Program-made: the position numbers and the translations under genes
Notes under the pieces: model-generated
What the model was told of the DNA's origin: nothing
Databases searched by the model: none
The model's input: the letters and a program-made list of their open reading frames with translations, nothing else
DNA from: Dysgonomonas hofstadii
GTDB taxonomy: Bacteria; Bacteroidota; Bacteroidia; Bacteroidales; Dysgonomonadaceae
Direction: 5' to 3'
Assembly: GCF_014196915.1 (NCBI RefSeq)
Contig: NZ_JACIEP010000002.1
Location: 1 to 64,000 of the forward strand
DNA: 64,000 nt
Shown here: piece after piece, positions 54,526 to 63,953 of the stretch
Numbering within the stretch: position 1 is the first letter of the stretch
Layout: every line of letters starts with the position of its first letter

Positions 54526-54553
54526 CAGTTGTCTGTCAGCTTTCTCTTTACAT
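54526..54553. terminator. hairpin between convergent small genes
   Basis: AAAGCTGGCAG pairs with CTGTCAGCTTT (a mismatch inside) around a short loop, with A-rich sequence on the left and T-rich on the right, so it can act in both directions. Confidence 0.65.
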
Positions 54554-54564
54554 CTACCGATGAA

Positions 54565-54930
54565 TTATTTTGTTTGTTTGTCTAATTTCTTGAGATTTGA
54601 TTCGGTTTGTTTTACACTTGCTTTTCCCTTTTTCACTTCTGCGTCAGACTTGCTTTCTGTCTTTTTCACATCCGATTTAACAGAATTTTTAGCAGAGCTT
54701 AATTTTGCTTCCGATTCTTTTTTCAATTGTTTGGTCTCATTTTTTGCTTTCAGATCCGCCTCTTTTACATCAGCTTTTGTGTCCTTCTTCACTTCTTTAG
54801 CATCAGTCTGTACTTTTTTCACTTCACTTTTCACTTCTTTTTTCGCTTTTGGGAGAGCGTCTTGAGCCATAATATTTGCAGATGCCAAAAGGGCAATTGC
54901 CATAATTCCGGAAAGGATAATCTTTTTCAT
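54565..54930 (-). CDS. small exported lysine-rich protein
   Basis: A 121-aa protein with a signal peptide (about 1-22). The mature part is almost only Lys, Glu, Asp, Ser, Ala, Thr and Val, in heptad-like blocks such as KKEVKSEVKKVQTDAKEVKK, and should be a charged single helix or coiled coil. No Cys, Trp, Tyr or Phe appears in it. Unknown function; similar low-complexity exported proteins occur in Bacteroidetes, possibly as envelope or polyanion-binding proteins (inference). Confidence 0.72.
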   Translation of the reverse strand: MKKIILSGIMAIALLASANIMAQDALPKAKKEVKSEVKKVQTDAKEVKKDTKADVKEADLKAKNETKQLKKESEAKLSSAKNSVKSDVKKTESKSDAEVKKGKASVKQTESNLKKLDKQTK

Positions 54931-55081
54931 AATTTTTTCTTTTTAAAGAGTTAGTGAATCAATTAATTTCAATTCCAGAATAGAACAAAAATTATCAGAC
55001 TTTGTTTTTAATATTTTCAGGGAAAAAATCGTTTTTAATTTATTTAATAGACCACTCCTTGTTAAGTAAATAAAACAAAAC

Positions 55082-55113
55082 AGCCCCTGATAATATGGCA
55101 TTATCAGGGGCTT
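55082..55113 (-). terminator. terminator of the esterase end of the minus-strand operon
   Basis: AGCCCCTGATAAT pairs perfectly with ATTATCAGGGGCT around ATGGC, with a T-run on the minus side. Confidence 0.88.
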
Positions 55114-55128
55114 ACTTTAGTTAATATT

Positions 55129-55935
55129 TTATTTACTGTATCTCTTTATCCAGTCGAGAATAAGGTAACAGGCCGGAGCATATACATTGCCATGATTGAA
55201 CCCTTGTAACTCGAATAATTGAACATCCTTGTTTCCTATTCCCTTTAATATTGCTTCAAGGTGAGCATTTTCTTCATAACGGGCCAGCATTTCCAGTTTA
55301 CGATCACCTGTTATAAGTAAGGTGGGAGGAACATCTTTTCTAGCCTGATTGAGTGGAGCAAATTCATCTATTACAGGAATATCATTAGGTAAATCCCTCT
55401 CTTTACGGATAGTATAGTGAGTGTTGGTCTGACCACTTACCGGTATTAACCCCCTAATCTGATTGGCGTCCACATCATATTTCTTCAGATATTTTTTATC
55501 AAGGCCTATCATCAGTGCCAGATATCCTCCTGCCGAATGGCCTGAGACATAGATATGCCGGGGATCACCGCCGAATGAAGCGATATTCTCAAATACCCAG
55601 GCTACAGCCTCAGCCGCATCCTCTATATAAGCCGGATTCTTAGCTTTCGTACTAAGCCGATAGTTGGGAGCGACTACTGCGATACCCTTATTCTTTAATT
55701 CCGCAGGAATCCCTTTTTCTCCTCCTTCGAGACCACCACCATGAAACCAGACCACTGTAACAAAGTCTTTTTTATCTGACGGATAATAAATATCAAGCTT
55801 ACACCTCTCTTTCCGGTATTCGTCCGTTTCTCCTTTCGGAATATAGGAAACATCTTCTTTCGAAATATATTCCTGCGAAAAGGACATCAGGAAAAAAAAC
55901 GAAAGACAAACCAGTAATATCGATTTTCTAGTCAT
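55129..55935 (-). CDS. exported alpha/beta-hydrolase, esterase/lipase type
   Basis: A 268-aa hydrolase with a signal peptide (1-20). The oxyanion motif HGGG (65-68), the nucleophile Ser134 in GHSAGG and a C-terminal His in GFNHGN show a carboxylesterase of the hormone-sensitive-lipase/BD-FAE kind. Substrate unknown. Its ATG overlaps the ctpA-type protease stop by one base (TAATG), which suggests coupled translation. Confidence 0.87.
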   Translation of the reverse strand: MTRKSILLVCLSFFFLMSFSQEYISKEDVSYIPKGETDEYRKERCKLDIYYPSDKKDFVTVVWFHGGGLEGGEKGIPAELKNKGIAVVAPNYRLSTKAKNPAYIEDAAEAVAWVFENIASFGGDPRHIYVSGHSAGGYLALMIGLDKKYLKKYDVDANQIRGLIPVSGQTNTHYTIRKERDLPNDIPVIDEFAPLNQARKDVPPTLLITGDRKLEMLARYEENAHLEAILKGIGNKDVQLFELQGFNHGNVYAPACYLILDWIKRYSK

Positions 55936-57527
55936 TATTTACCCAAGAGTTTATTATATAGACGATCATCCTTAATTATCTCATATGCCTTCTTAAAAGT
56001 ATCGCTATGATCGTTAAAGACTTTAATCAGGGTTTCCATATCATATACATCACGGCCTATAAGTCCTTTGATTTGATACTTAAAAACTTCTTCCGATTTA
56101 TCGTATTGTTCCTGATTGAATTCTATTTTTTCTTCCTCTCCGGCAGCAATCAGCCTTTTCATTATAGCATCCGATACATTGTAGCTTTCGTAGAAGTCTT
56201 CCTTTGTCGGATACTTTCTTTTTATTTCATCCCTGTGATTATCTACCTCTTCGTAAGCGACTTTATACAAAACTCCTCTGTTGCCTATGCTCCCCAGGTA
56301 AGGCGTATAGCGCGATGTATCGGCAGGGACAAAGTAATCGGGCATAATACCACCACCGCCATAAACAGTTCTCTTGTTCACCAATGTCTGATATTTGAGT
56401 GAATCTGGGAAATGAATACTGTCAGCGTGCATCATCTCACCTCTGTTGTAACGCTCTATCACATCTTTGTTATATGACATAAGATCACCACTAGTATAAG
56501 GCTTCTGTATAGATCGTCCGGTAGGCGTATAATAGCGTGCTACGGTAAGTCTGATCATAGATTCGTCCGGTAACGGAATCGGACGTTGCACCAGTCCTTT
56601 ACCAAAACTACGGCGACCGACAATCACTCCCCTGTCCCAGTCCTGGACAGCACCTGACAGGATTTCACTGGCTGATGCCGAACCTTCATTTATCATGATC
56701 ACCAGTTTCCCCTGTTCAAAGGAACCCTTTCCTGTTGCCACTTCATCACGTCTTGGCTGGCGGCTGCCCTCGGTGTATACAATAAGCTTACCCTGTTCCA
56801 GGAAATCGTCAGAAAGGTCTATTGCCGGAGCCATATATCCTCCGCCATTACTTTCCAGATCAAGCAACAGATTTGCCATTCCCATATCTTTCAGTTTTTT
56901 CACCGCATCACTGAATTCTTTAGAGGTAGTGGCTCCGAATCGTGTTATGCGGATGTAACCGGTATTATTATCTATCATATAGCTGGCATCGATGCTATAC
57001 ACAGGAATTTTAGCCCTTGTAATCTTGAAATTCAAAAGATCGGGAACTCCACGGCGTAAGACTTTAACGTTCACGGTTGTTCCTTTAGGCCCTTTTAAAC
57101 GGGAAGTTACAAATTTGGTAGACCTTTTAACACCTGCAATCAGGGTATCATTCACATATATGATTTTATCTCCCGCACGCAGCCCTACCTTTTCCGACGG
57201 CCCTCCGGGAATAGTTTCTATTACATACAATGTGTCTGTTAACATATTAAATGAAATACCGATACCATCAAAATTACCTTCGAGCGGTTCGTTCATTTCC
57301 TTTACTTCCTCAGCACTGATATAAGTGGAATGCGGATCTAACTTTTCCAATAAAGATTTAATGGCATCTTCGGCAAGTTTATTATCATCGACCTTGTCTA
57401 CATACATATTCTCGATGACCGCCATTGTAGTTGCTACTTTTTTCGATCCCTCACTCATCTTAAACTGAGCGGAACTACTTAATACCACGAAAAACGCAAG
57501 TAGCAGTAGTATTGTTATTTTTCTCAT
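55935..57527 (-). CDS. S41 family carboxy-terminal processing protease (CtpA-type)
   Basis: A 530-aa exported protease with a signal peptide (about 1-20), a PDZ domain (about 85-165) and the S41 catalytic domain. The nucleophile Ser is in NEGSASASEIL and the general-base Lys in RRSFGKGLVQ. It trims or degrades periplasmic proteins with exposed C termini. It is followed directly by the esterase and preceded by coaD. Confidence 0.93.
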   Translation of the reverse strand: MRKITILLLLAFFVVLSSSAQFKMSEGSKKVATTMAVIENMYVDKVDDNKLAEDAIKSLLEKLDPHSTYISAEEVKEMNEPLEGNFDGIGISFNMLTDTLYVIETIPGGPSEKVGLRAGDKIIYVNDTLIAGVKRSTKFVTSRLKGPKGTTVNVKVLRRGVPDLLNFKITRAKIPVYSIDASYMIDNNTGYIRITRFGATTSKEFSDAVKKLKDMGMANLLLDLESNGGGYMAPAIDLSDDFLEQGKLIVYTEGSRQPRRDEVATGKGSFEQGKLVIMINEGSASASEILSGAVQDWDRGVIVGRRSFGKGLVQRPIPLPDESMIRLTVARYYTPTGRSIQKPYTSGDLMSYNKDVIERYNRGEMMHADSIHFPDSLKYQTLVNKRTVYGGGGIMPDYFVPADTSRYTPYLGSIGNRGVLYKVAYEEVDNHRDEIKRKYPTKEDFYESYNVSDAIMKRLIAAGEEEKIEFNQEQYDKSEEVFKYQIKGLIGRDVYDMETLIKVFNDHSDTFKKAYEIIKDDRLYNKLLGK

Positions 57528-57569
57528 TACTAATTATTTTTCATTTGTTATCACTAACAAACTGTATAT

Positions 57570-58043
57570 TTATATTAATCCTGGATTTCTCAAATTCAAA
57601 CCTTCAGGAAGGAATTCGCTGACATCATAACCAAATCTTAAAAGCTCACGGACTATGGTGGAGCTGATGTGTGTAAGTTCGGGTTCTGTAAACAGAACAA
57701 GCGTCTCTATTCCGGATATCTTGCGATTCATATCCGCAATTGTCTTTTCATATTCGAAATCGTTGACTGAACGTATTCCCCGTATAATAAAGTCTGCATC
57801 TACAGATTTTGCAAAATCGACGGTCAGGTTATCGTAAGTACCGACAGAGACACGAGGATCGCCTTCATACAAATCCTTGATCATCCCCACACGGTTTTCG
57901 AGCGAAAAGTAACTTTTCTTGGCATCATTCTTACCAATGGCAATAACGATCTCATCCACTAATGCGAGAGATCGTTTTACCAATGAATGATGTCCTATTG
58001 TAAAGGGATCGAATGTCCCCGGAAAAATTGCTTTTTTGCTCAT
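57570..58043 (-). CDS. coaD: phosphopantetheine adenylyltransferase
   Basis: A 157-aa enzyme of coenzyme A synthesis that converts 4'-phosphopantetheine to dephospho-CoA. [10 protein letters not shown] carries the (T/H)xGH nucleotide motif and [10 protein letters not shown] the conserved Ser-rich loop. It starts 3 bp after recQ ends. Confidence 0.97.
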   Translation of the reverse strand: MSKKAIFPGTFDPFTIGHHSLVKRSLALVDEIVIAIGKNDAKKSYFSLENRVGMIKDLYEGDPRVSVGTYDNLTVDFAKSVDADFIIRGIRSVNDFEYEKTIADMNRKISGIETLVLFTEPELTHISSTIVRELLRFGYDVSEFLPEGLNLRNPGLI

Positions 58044-58046
58044 TTG

Positions 58047-60242
58047 TTAGTTCGCCATATCAGAAATAAATTTGATTCTGACTAAGCGTATTTCATTTTC
58101 AGTATATTCTCCCAATTCATTAATAGCTTCTTCAAGATCGTCTGATTCTGCTTCTTGGAAATACATAAATATATCGTCTATATGATCCTCATCTATGACT
58201 TCCTGAAGGAAGTAGTCAATATTTATTTTTGTTCCTGAGTATACAATAGCTTCCACTTCGGTCAGCAGCTCTTCGAACTCAATACCTTTCGATTCGGCCA
58301 GATCGTCCAGAGCTACTTTACGGTCTATCGCCTGTACAATAGCCACTTTTAGCTTCGACTTATTGGCTACTGTCTTTACACGTAGATCTTCAGGACGTTC
58401 TATTTCATTCTCTTCTACGTGCTTTTTTATTATTTGCAGGAACTCTGTTCCATATCGTTTTGCTTTTCCTGCCCCTACTCCCGGAATGTTTTGCAGCTCT
58501 TCCATCGTAATAGGGTAAATGGTAGCCATAGCCTCTAATGAAGGGTCCTGAAATATAACATATGGCGGCACATTATTGTTTTTTGCCATTTTTTTTCGCA
58601 GGTCTTTCATTATAGAGAACAAGACGGGATCGACAGCCGAACCGCCGCCACCGCCTTTTACTACTACATCATCTATATTTTCATCATCAGCCATATCATC
58701 TTCATCGGCTGTTGTGATTTTGAACGACACCGGTTTCTTCAGGAAGTCTTTTCCTTTCTTGGTAACTTTCAGTAGTCCGTAGTTTTCTATATCCTTATCA
58801 AAATATCCGGCGATCAACGCCTGTCTGATGACTGCATTCCATGTATCTTCATCGGCATCCGATCCTGAACCGAATACTTCGAGGTCCTGATGTTCGTATG
58901 TTTCTATCTCAGATGTTTCCTTACCTCTCAATACATTGATGACATAGTCTGATTTGAATTTTTCTTTCAACGCAATTACAGCTTCTATGGCTGTCAGTAA
59001 TAATTCTTTGGCTTCCACTTGTTTTTTAGGGTTTACACAATTGTCACAGTTTCCACAATTTCTTTCTTTATATTCTTCTCCGAAATAATGGAGAAGCACT
59101 TTTTTCCGGCAAAGCGCTGTTTCTGCATATGCAGCCGTTTCCAAGAGGAGTTGTTTTCCTATTTCCTGTTCGGCTACAGGCTTTCCCTGCATAAATTTTT
59201 CCAGTTTTTGTAAGTCTTTAAAGGAATAGAAAGCGATACATTTACCTTCACCGCCGTCGCGGCCGGCACGGCCTGTTTCCTGATAGTATCCTTCAAGGCT
59301 TTTTGGCATATCGTAATGGATCACATACCTCACATCGGGTTTGTCTATTCCCATTCCGAATGCGATTGTGGCCACAATGACATCAACCTGTTCCATCAGG
59401 AAAGCATCCTGATTGGCCGAGCGTGTATTGGCATCCAGTCCCGCATGATATGGCAGGGCATTGATTCCGTTAGCCTGGAGTATTTCGGCGAACTCTTCTA
59501 CCTTTTTGCGGCTCAGGCAATATATAATACCCGACTTATGCCCATGCGATTTGATATATTTAATAATATCCTTATCTACATTATTCGTCTTCGACCGGAC
59601 TTCGTAATAAAGATTTTCCCTATTGAAAGACGATTTGAAGACATCGGCATCTATCATACCGAGGTTTTTCTGTATATCGAGCTGTACCTTTGGCGTAGCT
59701 GTTGCTGTAAGAGCAATGATAGGATGTTTACCTATTTCGGTCACAATAGGCCGTATACGCCTGTATTCGGGACGGAAATCGTGCCCCCATTCCGATATAC
59801 AATGAGCTTCGTCTATGGCATAGAACGAAATCTTTATATTACTAAGAAACTCAATATTTTCTTCCTTTGTCAAAGATTCAGGAGCGACATACAGCAATTT
59901 TGTTTTGCCCGAAAGTATATCAGTTTTTACCTGTTCTATTGCCGCCTTGTTCAAGGAAGAATTCATAAAATGAGCAACTCCGTCTTCCTCACTGAATGTA
60001 CGCATTGCATCTACCTGGTTCTTCATCAACGCAATCAACGGGGATATGATGACTGCTGTGCCTTCCATCAAAATAGCAGGCAACTGATAGCAAAGAGATT
60101 TACCTCCACCTGTTGGCATCAGGACAAAAGAATCTCTTCCGTCCAAAACGTTTTGGATGATCGCTGCCTGATTGCCTTTGAATTTATCGAATCCAAAGTG
60201 TTTCTTCAGGGCCGTGATTAGTATATCTTCTTTGTGTGGCAT
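58047..60242 (-). CDS. recQ: ATP-dependent DNA helicase RecQ
   Basis: A 731-aa 3'-5' helicase. Domains in order: helicase core with Walker A MPTGGGKS and DEAH box, QxxGRAGRDG motif VI, zinc-binding Cys set (from CRKKVLLHYFG to CGNCDNC), winged helix, HRDC domain (about 515-600) and an acidic C-terminal extension. It is longer than the E. coli enzyme because of this extension, as in other Bacteroidetes. Confidence 0.96.
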   Translation of the reverse strand: MPHKEDILITALKKHFGFDKFKGNQAAIIQNVLDGRDSFVLMPTGGGKSLCYQLPAILMEGTAVIISPLIALMKNQVDAMRTFSEEDGVAHFMNSSLNKAAIEQVKTDILSGKTKLLYVAPESLTKEENIEFLSNIKISFYAIDEAHCISEWGHDFRPEYRRIRPIVTEIGKHPIIALTATATPKVQLDIQKNLGMIDADVFKSSFNRENLYYEVRSKTNNVDKDIIKYIKSHGHKSGIIYCLSRKKVEEFAEILQANGINALPYHAGLDANTRSANQDAFLMEQVDVIVATIAFGMGIDKPDVRYVIHYDMPKSLEGYYQETGRAGRDGGEGKCIAFYSFKDLQKLEKFMQGKPVAEQEIGKQLLLETAAYAETALCRKKVLLHYFGEEYKERNCGNCDNCVNPKKQVEAKELLLTAIEAVIALKEKFKSDYVINVLRGKETSEIETYEHQDLEVFGSGSDADEDTWNAVIRQALIAGYFDKDIENYGLLKVTKKGKDFLKKPVSFKITTADEDDMADDENIDDVVVKGGGGGSAVDPVLFSIMKDLRKKMAKNNNVPPYVIFQDPSLEAMATIYPITMEELQNIPGVGAGKAKRYGTEFLQIIKKHVEENEIERPEDLRVKTVANKSKLKVAIVQAIDRKVALDDLAESKGIEFEELLTEVEAIVYSGTKINIDYFLQEVIDEDHIDDIFMYFQEAESDDLEEAINELGEYTENEIRLVRIKFISDMAN

Positions 60243-60336
60243 ATTAGAAAAATAAGCTGATCTTCTATACGAAGATAAATTCCATAATTTAAATCTCCAA
60301 CATAAAATAGCCTATTTTTTATCAAAAAAGCAAACT

Positions 60337-61578
60337 TTATAGGGAATTTTTTAGTTTAATCATTTGTGAGTTCTCCAGTTGCTCGATAGCATAGTCTTTT
60401 GTGATATGCAATTTATCCTGTCGGGCAGAAGGTATATTGAACATCGCGTCCATCATTATATTTTCCACAATAGACCGTAATCCCCTGGCTCCCAGCTTAT
60501 ATTCTATAGCTTTATCTACAATGTATTCATATACATCTTCATCAAATGACAAATCTACATTGTCCATCTTGAACAGTTTCACATACTGCTTTATTATAGA
60601 ATTCTTCGGTTCGGTCAATATACGGCGCAGGGCACTTCTGTCAAGGCTATCGAGGTACGTCAAAATCGGCAGACGTCCTATAATTTCAGGGATCAATCCG
60701 AATGACTTTAAATCCTGCGGTGCTACATATTGCAACAGATTGTCCCTATCTACCTGTGCATTACTTTTGGACGAAGCATATCCGACAACCATTGTATTCA
60801 ATCGTTGTGCTATTTTCCGTTCTATACCGTCGAACGCCCCTCCGCAGATAAATAATATATTTTTAGTATCCACTGCAATCATCTTTTGCTCGGGATGTTT
60901 ACGTCCTCCCTGTGGCGGCACGTTTACAATAGAGCCTTCGAGCAACTTCAACAATCCCTGCTGGACACCTTCTCCGCTTACATCACGTGTGATGGACGGA
61001 TTATCGCTCTTGCGGGCTATTTTGTCTATTTCGTCGATAAAGACAATTCCTCTTTCGGCAGAAGCCACGTCATAGTCAGATGCCTGCAATAGTCGGGTAA
61101 GAATACTTTCTATATCTTCTCCCACATATCCGGCTTCGGTCAGTACGGTCGCATCTACTATGGCGAAAGGTACTTTCAGTAATTTTGCTATTGTACGCGC
61201 GAGCAAGGTTTTTCCTGTCCCGGTAGGACCAACAAGAATAATATTCGATTTTTCGATCTCTATATCGTCATTCTTTTCCTGCAACAACCGTTTGTAATGA
61301 TTATAAACAGCTACAGCCAGATAACGCTTTGCAGCATCCTGTCCGATGATATATCCGTCAAGGTATTCTTTTATTTGTTTCGGGTCGGGTAATTGATTTC
61401 TATCAATTCCTAAATCCGACTTCTTTTTTGCCTCAAAGCTTTCTTTTACAATCTGGTATGCCTGCTCGGCGCAACTATCACAAATATCGGCCGACAGACC
61501 TGATATAAGCATATTTACTTCTTTATCGCTTCTTCCGCAAAAGCTGCATTGATTTATATTTCCTTCTTTTTTCGCCAT
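60337..61578 (-). CDS. clpX: ATP-dependent protease ATP-binding subunit ClpX
   Basis: A 413-aa AAA+ unfoldase that feeds substrates into ClpP. The N-terminal zinc domain uses Cys11, Cys14, Cys33 and Cys36. GPTGTGKT is Walker A, DEIDK Walker B and GYVGED the pore loop. The start is preceded by AAGGAGG, an uncommonly strong ribosome site here. Its 123-bp leader holds two hairpins. Confidence 0.97.
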   Translation of the reverse strand: MAKKEGNINQCSFCGRSDKEVNMLISGLSADICDSCAEQAYQIVKESFEAKKKSDLGIDRNQLPDPKQIKEYLDGYIIGQDAAKRYLAVAVYNHYKRLLQEKNDDIEIEKSNIILVGPTGTGKTLLARTIAKLLKVPFAIVDATVLTEAGYVGEDIESILTRLLQASDYDVASAERGIVFIDEIDKIARKSDNPSITRDVSGEGVQQGLLKLLEGSIVNVPPQGGRKHPEQKMIAVDTKNILFICGGAFDGIERKIAQRLNTMVVGYASSKSNAQVDRDNLLQYVAPQDLKSFGLIPEIIGRLPILTYLDSLDRSALRRILTEPKNSIIKQYVKLFKMDNVDLSFDEDVYEYIVDKAIEYKLGARGLRSIVENIMMDAMFNIPSARQDKLHITKDYAIEQLENSQMIKLKNSL

Positions 61579-61615
61579 TTATCCTCCTTAATGAGAAATG
61601 TATATGTCTTAAATA

Positions 61616-61645
61616 ATTTTAGCCAAAAATACTTTTGGCTAAAAT
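61616..61645. repeat. perfect 13-bp inverted repeat in the clpX leader
   Basis: Arms 61616-61628 and 61633-61645 (ATTTTAGCCAAAA and its complement) enclose a 4-base loop. A second hairpin (GCCCCTG / CAGGGGGC) follows at 61669-61686. Neither has a T-tract on the transcribed strand, so a processing or mRNA-stability role between clpP and clpX is more likely than termination. Confidence 0.7.
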
Positions 61646-61701
61646 CATCTGGTAGTGTTATTTTTTAGCCCCTGTTTCAGGGGGCAAATATATATAAATT
61701 T

Positions 61702-62370
61702 TTATTTATTTCTCATCAAAACATCATCTATCATTCCATAATCTTTTGCTTCGGCGGATGTCATCCAGTAATCACGGTCTGAATCTGCCTCCACTTTATC
61801 GAAAGGTTGCCCCGAATGATCGGATATGATAGTGTAAAGTTCTTTCTTGATCTTACCTATCTCACGCGCAGTAATCTCGATGTCAGAAGCTTGCCCCTGA
61901 GCACCTCCTAATGGCTGGTGAATCATCACGCGAGAATGTTTCAAAGCAAAACGTTTTCCTTTTTCTCCGGCAACAAGCAATACGGCTGCCATAGAGGCTG
62001 CTATACCAGTACAGATAGTAGATACATTGCTGTTGATAAACTGCATAGTGTCATAAATTCCGTATCCTGCATATACCGATCCTCCGGGAGAATTGATATA
62101 GATAGATATATCTTTGCCTGAATCGGCAGAGTCGAGATACAGCAATTGCGCCTGTATTACATTGGCAGTATAATCATCGACCTGTGTTCCGAGGAAGATA
62201 ATCCTGTCCATCATCAAACGGGAGAACACGTCCATCTGTGCCACGTTCAGCTGGCGTTCTTCTATAATAGTGGGTGATATATAACTACTGGTGATATCTA
62301 TATATTTATCTAGTGCCAGGCCGTTCATTCCTAAATGCTTGGTAGCATATTTCTTAAAATCATTATTCAT
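61702..62370 (-). CDS. clpP: ATP-dependent Clp protease proteolytic subunit ClpP
   Basis: A 222-aa serine protease subunit forming the tetradecameric chamber. The triad is Ser126 (GIAASMAA), His151 (MIHQP) and an Asp in SDRDYWM (Asp200). It stands between tig and clpX, the standard order. Confidence 0.97.
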   Translation of the reverse strand: MNNDFKKYATKHLGMNGLALDKYIDITSSYISPTIIEERQLNVAQMDVFSRLMMDRIIFLGTQVDDYTANVIQAQLLYLDSADSGKDISIYINSPGGSVYAGYGIYDTMQFINSNVSTICTGIAASMAAVLLVAGEKGKRFALKHSRVMIHQPLGGAQGQASDIEITAREIGKIKKELYTIISDHSGQPFDKVEADSDRDYWMTSAEAKDYGMIDDVLMRNK

Positions 62371-62507
62371 ATTGTTTCCTTTTTTAGTTTTAAAACTGTT
62401 ATTGTCACTCTAAATATATCAACAATTATCGTGCCATACAGCTGACAGGATTAACAAAGTTAAAAATAAAAACAGATACACCATAAAACCAATTACATTT
62501 TATAAAA

Positions 62508-62540
62508 AACGGGCAGGATATTAAAAATATCCTGCCCGCC
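62508..62540 (-). terminator. terminator after tig
   Basis: CGGGCAGGATATT pairs with AATATCCTGCCCG. On the minus strand T-rich sequence follows. clpP, 138 bp further, therefore needs read-through or its own promoter. Confidence 0.85.
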
Positions 62541-62558
62541 CTTTATATTAGAAACAAA

Positions 62559-63953
62559 TTATTCGTTTTCTTCTTTTACCTCTTCTTTGGTTTCTTCTGT
62601 TTCAAAGAATTTACGGAACTCATCAAGACTGATTTCTTTTTCTGTCAGTCCTAGTTTCGTTTTCAAAGCATCGATGATCTTATTTTCCATTGCCCTGTCG
62701 AGTAGGTTGCGAGCGTTATCTTTATTTTTCAGCATATCATTCGCATAGTTCTCCACCATTTCATCAGGCAGATTCATCATGCCATACTGGGCAAACTGTG
62801 CTCTGGCAGCCTGCATAGCAATAGTCTTCATATCTTCGTTTTCGATCTTTATTTCATAATCTTTAGCTATTTGCTCTTTTATAAGATGGAATTTCAGATC
62901 GGATATAATTTTAGGGAAGTCCTGATCAAGCGATTCGGCAGTTCTTTCTTCGCCTGTAGTCATCAGCCATCTCTTAAGGAAAGCTTCGGGGAACTCAAGA
63001 TCGCCAACTTTCTTTTCCAGCAACTCTTTTGCATCGAGAAGGAATTTATAGTCGCTGTCAGGGGCAAATTGCTCAGAGATAATATCTTTTACCTTTGCCT
63101 TAAATTCTTCGGCATCCTTTACTGTTCCTGCGCCAAACACTTTATCGAATAAGTCCTGATCAAGATCAGCTTCTTTGTAACGGGTAACTTCTGTCACTTC
63201 AAAATTGAACTCGGCTGCAATCGCCTCTACTTCATCTTTTTGTATGTGTAATAAAGATGATATTTCAGTCTCATTTCCTTCATAAGCTTTTCCGGGATTG
63301 AATTTGATCACATCACCGGTTTTTGCACCTACAAATTTAGCCTGCTCTTCAGCATCTTTCATATATGATGGCATAACAACTCCGGCTTCTACTTTTATAC
63401 CGCCTTCTTTCACGTTACCATCTTCGAGCTCGCTGATCACACCTCTTATCAGGTCTGTTTCTTTAGCACCTTCTTCTACTTTATCATATTTGCCATAATT
63501 GGCTTTGTATGATTCTATTTGTTTGTCGACATGCTCTTCGTCAACAGTTATTTTGTAGTAATTAAGTTTATCTTTCTTTGTTAAAGACAATTTGATCTCC
63601 GGAGCAAGTGCTATATCAAAGAAAAATTCATAATCGCCTTCCGTTGCAAAATCTATTGGCTGTTGCTTTTCTTCGTTTGGCAGAGGTTCACCCAATACAT
63701 TCAGTTTGTTTTCCTGTATATATTTATAAAGGTTTTCTCCGACCAGTTTATTGATCTCTTCGGCCATTATTGATTTTCCATACATTTTTTTCACCATACC
63801 TACAGGCACGGTTCCCGGACGGAATCCCGGTATATTTGCTTTTTTGCGGAAAGTTTTAAGTGCATCGTTCAGTTTTTCCTGATAATCATCTTTTGCGACA
63901 CTGATCTGTAAAATAGCATTTACACTGTCAACATTTGTGAGAGATACGTTCAT
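62559..63953 (-). CDS. tig: trigger factor
   Basis: A 464-aa ribosome-associated chaperone. The N-terminal ribosome-binding domain ends with GFRPGTVPVGMVKKMYG, a variant of the GFRxGKxP signature with Thr instead of Lys. A diverged PPIase domain and a helical C-terminal domain follow, ending in an acidic tail. It heads the tig-clpP-clpX set. Confidence 0.95.
   Translation of the reverse strand: MNVSLTNVDSVNAILQISVAKDDYQEKLNDALKTFRKKANIPGFRPGTVPVGMVKKMYGKSIMAEEINKLVGENLYKYIQENKLNVLGEPLPNEEKQQPIDFATEGDYEFFFDIALAPEIKLSLTKKDKLNYYKITVDEEHVDKQIESYKANYGKYDKVEEGAKETDLIRGVISELEDGNVKEGGIKVEAGVVMPSYMKDAEEQAKFVGAKTGDVIKFNPGKAYEGNETEISSLLHIQKDEVEAIAAEFNFEVTEVTRYKEADLDQDLFDKVFGAGTVKDAEEFKAKVKDIISEQFAPDSDYKFLLDAKELLEKKVGDLEFPEAFLKRWLMTTGEERTAESLDQDFPKIISDLKFHLIKEQIAKDYEIKIENEDMKTIAMQAARAQFAQYGMMNLPDEMVENYANDMLKNKDNARNLLDRAMENKIIDALKTKLGLTEKEISLDEFRKFFETEETKEEVKEENE

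Noticed and set aside
54560-54865. Phe/Ser-rich 101-codon frame on the plus strand
   Set aside because: It is the complement of the lysine-rich exported protein, which has a proper signal peptide and start.
59316-60221. 301-codon open frame on the plus strand
   Set aside because: It is antisense to the well-supported recQ helicase core and shows no domain.
60401-61075. 224-codon open frame on the plus strand
   Set aside because: It is antisense to clpX, Ser/Ile-rich without recognisable motifs.
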